Assembly (NCBI GenBank): GCA_017618475.1
Contig: JAFZUF010000147.1
Coordinates: 1-12,710 of the forward strand
Length of the DNA: 12,710 nucleotides
Reading direction: 5' to 3'
From: Clostridia bacterium
GTDB taxonomy: Bacteria; Bacillota; Clostridia; Christensenellales; UBA1242
Numbering within the stretch: the first letter of the stretch is position 1; each line of letters starts with the position of its first letter. This document shows, piece by piece, positions 1 to 6,113 of the stretch. The notes under the pieces were generated by a model, which had not been told where the DNA came from, did not search any database, and worked only from the letters and a program-made list of their open reading frames with translations. The position numbers and the translations under genes are program-made.

Positions 1-357
1 ATTGCGTTTGAAGATGGTGAAAGTAACGCTTATGGTCTTTATAACGCACAAAACCGTGGTACCATGTTTATTGGGGCCGGTGTCACCGTTTATGGTGGTA
101 TGGTGGTTGGTTCAAATCCTGCCGGTGATGACATTACCGTTAACGTTTGCAAAAAGAAGGAATTAACCAATATGCGTTCAAAGAGTAGTGATGAAGCGTT
201 GCGTTTGACTCCGCCATTAGTTTTTACTTTGGAAGAAGCATTGGAATTTATTAACGAAGACGAATTATTGGAAGTTACACCCAAAAATTTACGTATTCGT
301 AAAATTGAACTTGACCACGGTAAACGTTTACGCCAACGCGGTAAAATTGTGAAGTAA
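1..357 (+). CDS. typA: TypA/BipA ribosome-associated GTPase, C-terminal part (5' truncated)
   Basis: The frame is open from base 1 and gives the last 118 residues of a protein that starts outside the window. Seen: AYGLYNAQNRG, a glycine-rich FIGAGVTVYGGMVVG segment, VNVCKKKELTNMRSKSSDEA, then LRLTPP and FTLEEALEFINEDELLEVTP, ending in a basic tail. This is the C-terminal domain that distinguishes TypA/BipA from EF-G and LepA. Known of the family: a translational GTPase of about 600 residues that binds 70S ribosomes and supports large-subunit assembly and growth under stress. The GTPase domain is missing only because of the window edge. The ATG at base 64 is internal, because the similarity runs unbroken through it. 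The next gene starts 39 bases after the stop with no visible terminator. Confidence 0.95.
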   Translation: MAFEDGESNAYGLYNAQNRGTMFIGAGVTVYGGMVVGSNPAGDDITVNVCKKKELTNMRSKSSDEALRLTPPLVFTLEEALEFINEDELLEVTPKNLRIRKIELDHGKRLRQRGKIVK

Positions 358-396
358 GTAGTGCGTTAAAAATTAGCTTTTCACACATATTAAAGT

Positions 397-1755
397 GTGG
401 CGAAAAAGGGACTTGTGAAAGGTGCAATTATTTTGTCAGCAGCCGGCATAATCTGTCGGCTGCTTGGCGTATTGTTTCGTATTCCTTTATCCAATATCGT
501 TGGTAATTACGGCATTGGGTTGTATCAATTGGTTTTTCCACTTTATTCACTGTTGTTAATTGTTTCGTCGGCGGGTATTCCGGTAGCATTATCCAAAATG
601 ATTGCGCGGGTGCGTGATAATCGACAACAAACCAAACAAATTTTTGTGAATGCGCTGGTGACCTTAATCTTGATTGGGGCGGTGATTACGATAGCGTTTC
701 TTGTTTTGGCTCGCCCGATTGCCGCGTGGCAAGGTAAACCCGAAATTTGGCCGTTGTATTTGGCAATTGCACCGGCGGTGTGGTTTGTTTGCGTAATTTC
801 GGCGTATCGTGGTTATTTCCAAGGTCTGAATAACATGGTGCCAACCGCGGTATCGCAAATTATTGAACAAGCGGTTAAAGTTGCGGTGGGTTTAGGTTTA
901 GCATTTTGGCTGATTCGGTACAGTATATTGTGGGCGGTTTTCGGGGCAATTTTAGCGGTGGCAGTTTCCGAACTGGTGGCCGCCGGATTTTTGGCGGTGG
1001 TGTATGCAGTGCGAAAACGCCAAGCACTGGCGGTTATTAACCCGAATGGACCAGTGCGTGGGATTGCTTCGTTGTTATCATGGTCGGTGATTCGCCGGAT
1101 TTTCAGTATTTCTGCGCCCATCATGGTTATGTCTTTAGCATTTCCGTTGGTTCAATTGTTTGACAGTTTTTATATCGTCAACGCGCTGAAAAGTAATGGT
1201 GTTGCCAATGCAACCGAACTTTATGGTATTTCTACGGGGGCGGTGCACACTTTAATCAATTTACCTAGTGTCGTAGGTATTGCAATTGCCACCGTCATGT
1301 TACCTATGGTGGCGCGGGCATTTAAGCAAGGCGACATTCCGACCATGCGTAAGAAAGCATGGCTAGCGTTGGGGTTTACTTTGCTTTTTAGCACTATTGT
1401 GGCAATTGGCTTATCGGTGCTGCCCAAATTTATTTTAACGTTACTTTATCGGCGCGCGTTTGCCAATCGTCCGGAAGAATTGGCGACCGCGGTTTTATTG
1501 TTGCGGATTGAAAGTTGGGCGGTGATTTTAATTGGCCTAACTCAAGTCAGTGGTAGTATTTTGCAGGGCGTTGACCATGAACGCGTACCTATGTGGGCGA
1601 TGGTTGGTGGAGGAATGGTAAAAATTTTGTTTGAAATATTTGCGTTGAGACACTTAGACATTATGGCGGTCAGTATTGCCAATATATTGTGTTTTGGGGT
1701 GGCGTTAGCGGTTAATGGAACCGTGTTGATTAAATTATTCGTACAACGGAAATAA
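397..1755 (+). CDS. SpoVB/MurJ-like multidrug/oligosaccharidyl-lipid/polysaccharide (MOP) family exporter
   Basis: A very hydrophobic 452-residue membrane protein. The N-terminus (MAKKGLVKGAIILSAAG, then CRLLGVLFRIPLSNIVG and GIGLYQLVFPLY) matches the start of the SpoVB/YtgP group, and an internal stretch SAPIMVMSLAFPLVQLFDSF is also typical. Family knowledge: these proteins flip lipid-linked precursors, either lipid II or sporulation/polysaccharide intermediates, across the cytoplasmic membrane. Bacillus SpoVB is longer (around 518 residues), so this is a compact member with about 12 or more helices expected. The start is a GTG chosen because MAKKGxxKG is the usual family N-terminus; no Shine-Dalgarno is seen and a weak CATATT lies 5 bases upstream. 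It follows typA by 39 bases and precedes the HU gene by 7 bases. Whether it acts in growth (MurJ-like) or sporulation cannot be decided here. Confidence 0.85.
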   Translation: MAKKGLVKGAIILSAAGIICRLLGVLFRIPLSNIVGNYGIGLYQLVFPLYSLLLIVSSAGIPVALSKMIARVRDNRQQTKQIFVNALVTLILIGAVITIAFLVLARPIAAWQGKPEIWPLYLAIAPAVWFVCVISAYRGYFQGLNNMVPTAVSQIIEQAVKVAVGLGLAFWLIRYSILWAVFGAILAVAVSELVAAGFLAVVYAVRKRQALAVINPNGPVRGIASLLSWSVIRRIFSISAPIMVMSLAFPLVQLFDSFYIVNALKSNGVANATELYGISTGAVHTLINLPSVVGIAIATVMLPMVARAFKQGDIPTMRKKAWLALGFTLLFSTIVAIGLSVLPKFILTLLYRRAFANRPEELATAVLLLRIESWAVILIGLTQVSGSILQGVDHERVPMWAMVGGGMVKILFEIFALRHLDIMAVSIANILCFGVALAVNGTVLIKLFVQRK

Positions 1756-1762
1756 ACAAGAT

Positions 1763-2035
1763 ATGCGAAAAAGTAATTTAATCATGGAATTCAGTGCGGA
1801 ATTCGGCACCAGCAAAAAGGCAGCAAAAGAGATGGTCAATTGGCTAGAAGACCAAATTGTGGATGGCGTGAAGAGTGGTGATGAAGTCGTCTTGGATATT
1901 GGTAAATTCCAAATGAAAAAGACCAAAGCGCGTACCGGACGCAATCCGGTTACTGGTGAAACGATTAAAATTAAACCCAAAACCAAGCCAATTTTTAAGC
2001 CAAGTAAAAAATTTAAAGATAGTTTGGAAAAATAA
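1763..2035 (+). CDS. hup: HU-family DNA-binding protein
   Basis: A 90-residue basic protein, the standard size for HU/IHF. The N-terminal helices (MRKSNLIMEFSAEFGTSKKA) are followed by the DNA-binding arm, with ARTGRNPVTGETIKIKPKTK at about residues 56-75 and the closing FKPSKKFKDSLEK. The RNP-TG arm motif carries the proline that intercalates into the minor groove in HU. It acts as a dimer that bends and compacts DNA. The arm end is richer in lysine than in most HU proteins. It starts 7 bases after the exporter stop, so the two are probably co-transcribed, and no clear Shine-Dalgarno is visible. Its stop codon lies inside the U-tract of the oppositely oriented SRP RNA terminator, so the two genes are convergent and overlap at the ends. 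Confidence 0.95.
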   Translation: MRKSNLIMEFSAEFGTSKKAAKEMVNWLEDQIVDGVKSGDEVVLDIGKFQMKKTKARTGRNPVTGETIKIKPKTKPIFKPSKKFKDSLEK

Positions 2036-2056
2036 AAAACACCGCTAATTGCGGTG
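2028..2056 (-). terminator. Rho-independent terminator of the SRP RNA gene
   Basis: On the minus strand CACCGC, a 5-base loop (AATTA) and GCGGTG are followed by TTTTTTATTTTT. The U-tract overlaps the last codons and stop of the convergent HU gene. On the plus strand the same hairpin is followed by CTTAATGG, so it lacks a U-tract and is probably a poor terminator for HU. Confidence 0.85.
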
Positions 2057-2331
2057 CTTAATGGTGTTGGAACACGGTTCGGTCGTTTCCCACAAGATGG
2101 TAAACGGTCTAATGGCTCGGTCTGGCGTCACTTAATTAGCTCGGTGAAAACTATTTAGTGCTGCTTGGTTCCCCACCTGACACGATTCACAATCTCGCCG
2201 ACTACTAAGCCGTCAAACGTCAACACCACCAGAATCCGACTAACACCATGTGGTACGCGCTCTCAGCCGTGTGGTCAATCCCGGTTAGCGCACGGGTTAC
2301 AGGCAGTCGCTAATTGCCCATTTATCCAACA
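2036..2331 (-). ncRNA. ffs: Signal recognition particle RNA (large, Alu-containing type)
   Basis: On the minus strand the hallmark helix-8 tip lies at 2180-2159. It reads UCAGGU, then GG, a GGAA tetraloop (2172-2169), CC, then AAGCAGC, the Ffh-binding symmetric and asymmetric loops. Towards the 5' end (about 2310-2270) lies CCUGUAACCCG with the paired UUAGCG and CGCUAA segments expected of the Alu domain loop-loop contact. The 5' TGTTGGA (2332-2326) pairs with TCCAACA near the 3' end, closing the long rod. The size, about 290 bases, fits the Bacillus/Clostridium-type scRNA rather than the short 4.5S form. The RNA is the scaffold for Ffh and targets nascent membrane and secreted proteins. Odd point: the two pairs closing the GGAA loop are GG/CC instead of the usual CC/GG. 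Exact ends are inferred from promoter and terminator positions. Confidence 0.9.
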
Positions 2332-2335
2332 TTCA

Positions 2336-2364
2336 ATGTTATCATAATTCAAAAGATATTGCAA
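2336..2364 (-). promoter_or_regulatory. Promoter of the SRP RNA gene
   Basis: Minus strand TTGCAA (2364-2359), 17-base spacer, TAACAT (2341-2336). Transcription would start near 2329, at the base of the terminal helix of the SRP RNA. The -35 hexamer is palindromic and is the same six base pairs as the -35 of the divergent dnaB promoter. Confidence 0.6.
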
Positions 2365-2387
2365 GCATTCCACGTTCATGCTATAAT
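2359..2387 (+). promoter_or_regulatory. dnaB promoter, predicted to give a leaderless mRNA
   Basis: TTGCAA (2359-2364), 17-base spacer, perfect TATAAT (2382-2387). Only six bases (CAATTA) separate the -10 box from the dnaB ATG at 2394, so initiation about 7 bases downstream would begin on the start codon itself. No Shine-Dalgarno-like purine run is present. Confidence 0.75.
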
Positions 2388-2393
2388 CAATTA

Positions 2394-3866
2394 ATGATTC
2401 ATGACTTGGAAGCTGAGCAATCTGCTATTGCATGTGTACTTTTAGACAATGATTGTCTGGAAGTTTTTACACGTTTAAAACCATCGCATTTTTATGCGCC
2501 GGCAAATCGTTTAATTTATGAAGCGATTTGCTATTTAGCCAACAAAAATGTGGCGGTCGATTTAGTAACTTTATCTGAACGTCTTAAAGCCACTGGTAAA
2601 TTGGAAACGGTTGGTAGTAATGAATATTTAACCAATTTAATGGATTTAATTCCGTCAACGGCTAATTTCCGTCATTATGTAGCAATTTTGCGTAAAGACG
2701 AAATGATGCGTAGTTTGGATCGTGCTGCGGCACAAATTACCAAGTCATTGAACCAGCCTGATGCTAAGCAAAAACCGTTTGAAGACGGTCATGCGGCGTT
2801 GCAATATGCGGAAAAATTAATTTTTGATATCAGCAAGGAAGAAGAACGTCAAGAGTTAACCAAAATATCCAAAGAATTACCAACCGTCATGAACAACTTG
2901 GATTTGGTGGCACACAATCCTAAAGCCTTGAAAGGTATCAGTACAGGTTTTACCGTGTTGGATAGTGTGACCAACGGTTTACAAAAAGGCAGTTTAATTA
3001 TTATTGGTGCGCGTCCTAGTGTAGGTAAAAGTAGTTTGGCCATGAACATTGTATTGAATGCAGCACTGAACGAAAAGCAAAAAACCAAAGTTGCTGTCTT
3101 CTCAATGGAAATGAGTAAAACAGAATTGACTAACCGCGCGATTTGTTCGGTGGCGCGGGTTTCTTTGTCGCGTGCTGCACATGGTGAGTTAACTCCGGAA
3201 GAGTGGACGCGCCTATGGGATGCTAATGCTAAGTTACAAAAAGCGGATATTTATTTGGATGATAGCGCAGGAATTACTGCCGCCGAAATTATGCGTAAAT
3301 GTATGCGTTTGAAACGCGAACGTGGTTTGGATTTGGTCATGATTGACTATTTGGGTTTGATGGCGGCACCGAATGGTAATGGTCGTGAAAGCCGTCAAGA
3401 GCAAGTTGCCGCCAATAGCCGTATGATGAAAATGATGGCAAAAGAATTGGAAATCCCGGTCTTATTGTTGTCGCAGTTAAATCGTCGTATTGATCGTACG
3501 GAAAAGAATGAAAATGATGAACCGGTGTTATCGGATTTACGTGAATCTGGCGCGATTGAACAAGACGCGGATATTGTCATGTTTATTCATAAACCAAAAA
3601 CCGAAACGCAAAGCGAACAAGGTGAACATAACCGTGACTATGAAGCGAAAATTATCATTGCCAAAAACCGTAGCGGCCCGACACCTTATTTTAAATTACA
3701 ATTTATTGGTGCGTTAACCACCTTTATGAATCCGGAAGATGTCAACAAAATCAATGGTGTGGCATCGGTACCTGTACCGGCAACCAAAGTGGCGAACGAA
3801 GTTACTGAATCAATGTTGAAGGTAACACCGTTGGTTAACCCCACGGACGTCAGCGACGTATGGTAA
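2394..3866 (+). CDS. dnaB: Replicative DNA helicase DnaB
   Basis: A 490-residue protein with the full DnaB layout. The N-terminal primase/loader-interacting domain (LEAEQSAIACVLLD, about residues 5-100) is followed by a linker and a RecA-like motor. Seen in the motor: Walker A GARPSVGKSS (205-214), the SMEMS segment (237-241), Walker B LVMIDYL (314-320), SQLNR (360-364) and DLRESGAIEQDAD (381-393), then AKNRSGP. DnaB forms a hexamer that unwinds DNA at the fork and recruits primase. The last 40 residues or so after FMNPEDV are a variable tail rich in valine and proline. No intein or insertion interrupts the motor. The start follows directly from a strong promoter with no leader. The next gene's ribosome binding site overlaps the stop region, so the two genes form an operon. 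Confidence 0.97.
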   Translation: MIHDLEAEQSAIACVLLDNDCLEVFTRLKPSHFYAPANRLIYEAICYLANKNVAVDLVTLSERLKATGKLETVGSNEYLTNLMDLIPSTANFRHYVAILRKDEMMRSLDRAAAQITKSLNQPDAKQKPFEDGHAALQYAEKLIFDISKEEERQELTKISKELPTVMNNLDLVAHNPKALKGISTGFTVLDSVTNGLQKGSLIIIGARPSVGKSSLAMNIVLNAALNEKQKTKVAVFSMEMSKTELTNRAICSVARVSLSRAAHGELTPEEWTRLWDANAKLQKADIYLDDSAGITAAEIMRKCMRLKRERGLDLVMIDYLGLMAAPNGNGRESRQEQVAANSRMMKMMAKELEIPVLLLSQLNRRIDRTEKNENDEPVLSDLRESGAIEQDADIVMFIHKPKTETQSEQGEHNRDYEAKIIIAKNRSGPTPYFKLQFIGALTTFMNPEDVNKINGVASVPVPATKVANEVTESMLKVTPLVNPTDVSDVW

Positions 3867-3879
3867 AGGAGGAATATTT

Positions 3880-4149
3880 ATGGAAGTAGATGCAACAAAA
3901 TTATCACGCTTTTTATTAACCTTTTTCTTGGGTTGGATTGGCAGTATTGTTATCAATCACAGTTCTTTAAAACCGGAAGGTGCGTGGAAGTCGCGTACGT
4001 TAAGTTATTTGTTTTTAGGTTTTGTTACTTTCGGAATTTATCAATTTGTGGCGGCAATTTTTAATTTGGTATTTGACCCAAGCAAAGATAGCAATATTGG
4101 TTACTTTAAAGAAATTAAAGTAAGTGACCCGGCGATTGAAGATAAATAA
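3880..4149 (+). CDS. Small TM2-like membrane protein
   Basis: An 89-residue protein with two membrane helices, about residues 9-26 (FLLTFFLGWIGSIVI) and 43-66 (LSYLFLGFVTFGIYQFVAAI). They are joined by a basic loop, NHSSLKPEGAWKSRT. The FLLTFFLGWxG start and the two-helix hairpin resemble the TM2 domain group, whose biochemical role is not known. The C-terminus, FDPSKDSNIGYFKE plus an acidic tail, is probably cytoplasmic. A strong AGGAGG (3867-3872) sits 7 bases before the ATG and touches the dnaB stop, so translation is likely coupled to dnaB. A terminator at 4201 ends the unit. No replication role can be inferred beyond co-transcription. Confidence 0.75.
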   Translation: MEVDATKLSRFLLTFFLGWIGSIVINHSSLKPEGAWKSRTLSYLFLGFVTFGIYQFVAAIFNLVFDPSKDSNIGYFKEIKVSDPAIEDK

Positions 4150-4156
4150 TTTAAAA

Positions 4157-4202
4157 GCCACTTAATAGTCACTAACTTTTGAAACTAGCGGAATAATCAA
4201 CA
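4157..4202 (+). repeat. Box repeat, copy 1 (left end)
   Basis: Begins GCCACTTAATAGTCAC and contains TTTTGAAACTAGCGGAATAA. It starts 8 bases after the stop of the TM2-like gene. The core TTTGAAACTnGCGGAATA is shared with the copies at 5661-5707 (inverted) and 11640-11680 (direct). It lies immediately before a terminator hairpin, as does the 11640 copy. Confidence 0.85.
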
Positions 4203-4232
4203 CTCTAACCAATTTGGTTAGGGTGTTTTTTT
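4201..4232 (+). terminator. Rho-independent terminator of the dnaB operon
   Basis: CACTCTAACC, loop AATTT, GGTTAGGGTG (10 pairs, one of them G-T), then seven T residues. It ends the dnaB and TM2-like transcript and lies at the inner edge of repeat copy 1. Confidence 0.9.
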
Positions 4233-4327
4233 GCCCTTGTTAAAACAATTAAACGGATACTTCTGCTGTTGTCATTGGTTGCCGTGATGATTATATATTT
4301 TATAAATATTTGGCATTCACTTTAACC

Positions 4328-4355
4328 TTGACAACAAAGAATATTCGTTTATACC
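4328..4355 (+). promoter_or_regulatory. Possible promoter reading into the hairpin
   Basis: A consensus TTGACA (4328-4333), 16-base spacer and TATACC (4350-4355) lie in the otherwise empty stretch 4233-4374. A transcript starting near 4362 would contain the hairpin at 4375-4447. The -10 match is only fair. Confidence 0.35.
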
Positions 4356-4374
4356 AACAAACAAGGAAAAGAAA

Positions 4375-4447
4375 AAAGTGCGTGTGCTTGTCTGGCGGAG
4401 CGAAGCGACGCCACTTGTATATATAGACAAGCACACGTTTAACTGCC
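4375..4447 (+). repeat. Long imperfect hairpin repeat, copy 1
   Basis: Outer arms CGTGTGCTTGTC (4381-4392) and GACAAGCACACG (4426-4437) pair perfectly over 12 bases. They enclose an inner TGGCG (4393-4397) and CGCCA (4409-4413) stem with a GAGCGAAGCGA loop. The 28 bases 4393-4420 are identical to 11730-11757. The flank AAAAAGTGCGTG on the left and CGTTTAA.TGCCAAA on the right are also shared. On the minus strand the stem is followed by CACTTTTTTC, so it may stop antisense transcription. Confidence 0.8.
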
Positions 4448-4455
4448 AAATTATA

Positions 4456-4484
4456 TTGCTAGATGTTTTATAAAAGTTTATAAT
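4456..4484 (+). promoter_or_regulatory. Promoter of the cassette gene, predicted leaderless
   Basis: TTGCTA (4456-4461), 17-base spacer, perfect TATAAT (4479-4484), then six bases (ATACTG) to the ATG at 4491. The geometry is the same as for dnaB. Confidence 0.75.
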
Positions 4485-4490
4485 ATACTG

Positions 4491-5666
4491 ATGGACTATA
4501 TAAAACGGATAATGTCGCGAGAAGACAAACAACAAATAGCCAAAAAAAGTATCGTAGATTATATCAGATATAGTATAAAAGATCCTAATCATATTCATGG
4601 TTATGATTTTGAATATAATTTTCTACAAGAAAACCTAAACGGAACAAATAAGCTTTTAACACACAAACAATTGGCGGTTTTTTGTAGTAAGATGGTGGAT
4701 ATCATGATATCATATTACAAGGATAAAGAAGTTACTGCTGGAACCAATGAATTTTTTTCAATGTATCAACAATTAGGTGAACATCAGCTTAACGAAAAAG
4801 CATTTCTTGCTTTTGATTTCTTTTTTACCAAAGCAAGTGCTCCTAATTACCCTTTTAAATATAGTATGGATAAACCAGAGGGAAAAGTCCCACATGGAAG
4901 AAATTATGGACATCTTCAAAGTAAGCGCTATGGCGGAGTATTAAAAGAAGAAGATATGGAGGAACCTGTGCTTGACGATTTCCTTTATTTGTGGCCGTTT
5001 GGGCTCCCTGGAGAAGAAACCAAGCGAATTTATATCAACACCACACCAGAAAATGCAACAAATATTTCTTTAGAGTTGTTTAAAAAATGTGCCGAACATT
5101 CCGACGATAAAAACTATAAGCCATATGTTAAATTTTACACTGAAGATAGTCGTAATGATACTATGTTGGCGTATTGTACCGAAAAAAATTTCGATATTAT
5201 GTTTGATTTGATTCATGAAATTTATATGGAACATAAGGAATGGTTTAATGGAACAGGGAAACTTCCTTTAACGGCACAGGTTTTTAATGAGAAAAATCAT
5301 TTAGTCCTTGGAGTTGCCGACGAGCCAACTGTAGAAGGAACATCTTTTAATTATTTATTTTGCGAAAAAGTAGTAACAGAATTTATAAAAGATTTAGGGG
5401 AAAAAACTGGAAGACGCGTGAGTGACTTACCTGCGGATGTGATTGATAAATATGTCACTTATGAAGCCATAAGACCATATATTGAAAAGACTTGCTATTC
5501 CGCGGATTATCCGTTTTTGACCAAGGAAACCGTAAAGAATAAAAAACAACAAACGGAAAAGACGATTGCAGACAATAAAGCACCTGCTGAAGATATGCAG
5601 AATCCTTTTGAATCACTTCACGACAACAACTTAGCCAAAGAGTTAATAGATATGGGCTTGTGTTAA
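4491..5666 (+). CDS. Unrecognised 391-residue cassette protein, faintly HopA1-like in the middle
   Basis: I do not recognise this protein firmly. It looks soluble, with no signal peptide or membrane helix. Residues about 178-300 run KRIYINTTPENA, a helix, YVKFYTEDSRNDTMLAYC, a helix, PLTAQVFN, then LVLGVADEPTVEGTSF and another helix. That order of strands and helices, with a late LGxADEP...SF segment, recalls the HopA1-type domain found in some effectors and lanthipeptide gene clusters. This is inference by eye only. The C-terminal 50 residues are lysine-rich and probably flexible. Codons such as ATA and AGA, and the AT-rich composition, differ from dnaB and the dap genes. The start is fixed by the promoter 6 bases upstream; an internal ATG at 4512 is possible. 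Its last codon and stop lie inside the right-hand repeat. Confidence 0.75.
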   Translation: MDYIKRIMSREDKQQIAKKSIVDYIRYSIKDPNHIHGYDFEYNFLQENLNGTNKLLTHKQLAVFCSKMVDIMISYYKDKEVTAGTNEFFSMYQQLGEHQLNEKAFLAFDFFFTKASAPNYPFKYSMDKPEGKVPHGRNYGHLQSKRYGGVLKEEDMEEPVLDDFLYLWPFGLPGEETKRIYINTTPENATNISLELFKKCAEHSDDKNYKPYVKFYTEDSRNDTMLAYCTEKNFDIMFDLIHEIYMEHKEWFNGTGKLPLTAQVFNEKNHLVLGVADEPTVEGTSFNYLFCEKVVTEFIKDLGEKTGRRVSDLPADVIDKYVTYEAIRPYIEKTCYSADYPFLTKETVKNKKQQTEKTIADNKAPAEDMQNPFESLHDNNLAKELIDMGLC

Positions 5667-5707
5667 TTATTCCGCAAGTTTCAAAGTTCATTGACCATGT
5701 AAGTGGC
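5661..5707 (-). repeat. Box repeat, copy 2 (inverted, right end)
   Basis: Read on the minus strand it starts GCCACTTACATGGTCA and contains TTTGAAACTTGCGGAATAA. It is the inverted partner of 4157-4202. It overlaps the last codon and TAA of the cassette gene, and ends 21 bases from the stop of the minus-strand gene at 5729. Confidence 0.8.
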
Positions 5708-5728
5708 TTTTATTTTGTTAATAATTAA

Positions 5729-6103
5729 TTATTGATTTGCGTCTGACGGTTCGGTAGCAGAAGCAGGTTCACTTTTTATTTCTTCCGGGTAAGTGTCAAC
5801 ACGGTGCAATTCGTAGGTGTCGTCTTCGTCTTTGAAAATCGATTTAGCAATTTTTTCGGCATCAACTTTATCAACAACGGTACGTTCAATTTGATTGTGA
5901 ATTTTGTGCCCAACTTTACCAGCGGTGCGGATAATTAACGAGCACAACCAAATTATTGCGCCCGTTAATCCGCAACTTATACCAACGATTAACGCCCAAA
6001 TTGGGTTGGAAGGAATGGTAATAACCAGTATAAAAAACACGGCTCCTGCGATGAAGCAGAGTGTTTCAATAATGGCTAAAATTTCTCCTTTTTCCAATTT
6101 CAT
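5729..6103 (-). CDS. Two-helix membrane protein of unknown function
   Basis: A 124-residue protein. Two membrane helices are clear: residues about 8-29 (ILAIIETLCFIAGAVFFILV) and 33-58 (NPIWALIVGISCGLTGAIIW). They are followed by a polar, acidic C-terminal half that ends in a flexible tail, SEPASATEPSDANQ. The helix hairpin with a cytoplasmic tail suggests a membrane anchor or small integral protein; no family is recognised. The ATG has no Shine-Dalgarno. It begins 10 bases after the stop of a 15-residue peptide that does have one, so it may be translated by reinitiation. Codon use looks like the host genes, unlike the cassette gene it faces. It converges on that gene. Confidence 0.7.
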   Translation of the reverse strand: MKLEKGEILAIIETLCFIAGAVFFILVITIPSNPIWALIVGISCGLTGAIIWLCSLIIRTAGKVGHKIHNQIERTVVDKVDAEKIAKSIFKDEDDTYELHRVDTYPEEIKSEPASATEPSDANQ

Positions 6104-6113
6104 AATGCGTTAA

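Larger units (their letters stand above)
4157..5707. mobile_element. Candidate non-autonomous mobile cassette bounded by inverted repeats
   Basis: Bounded by a ~47-bp repeat in inverted orientation (4157-4202 on +, 5661-5707 on -), with about 40 of 48 aligned columns matching by eye. Inside lie a terminator, a promoter-like site, a long hairpin, a promoter and one AT-rich gene with ATA and AGA codons rare in neighbouring genes. No transposase or recombinase is present, so movement would need help in trans. Target-site duplication could not be recognised. An alternative is that the repeats are ordinary 3'-end elements of the two flanking host genes. Confidence 0.45.

Noticed and set aside
2165..2347. 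60-codon open frame on + starting in GTTCCCCACCTGAC
   Set aside because: It is antisense to the SRP RNA, has no ribosome binding site and a composition (threonine, arginine, cysteine rich) explained by the structured RNA.
4317..4598. 93-codon open frame on - across the hairpin and the start of the 4491 gene
   Set aside because: It reads through the hairpin repeat and the promoter, is antisense to the better supported gene and has no ribosome binding site.
4157..5707. Integron cassette array with attC sites
   Set aside because: The box copies around the 4491 gene are inverted rather than direct, R'-type GTTRRRY cores are not clear, and there is no integrase in the window.
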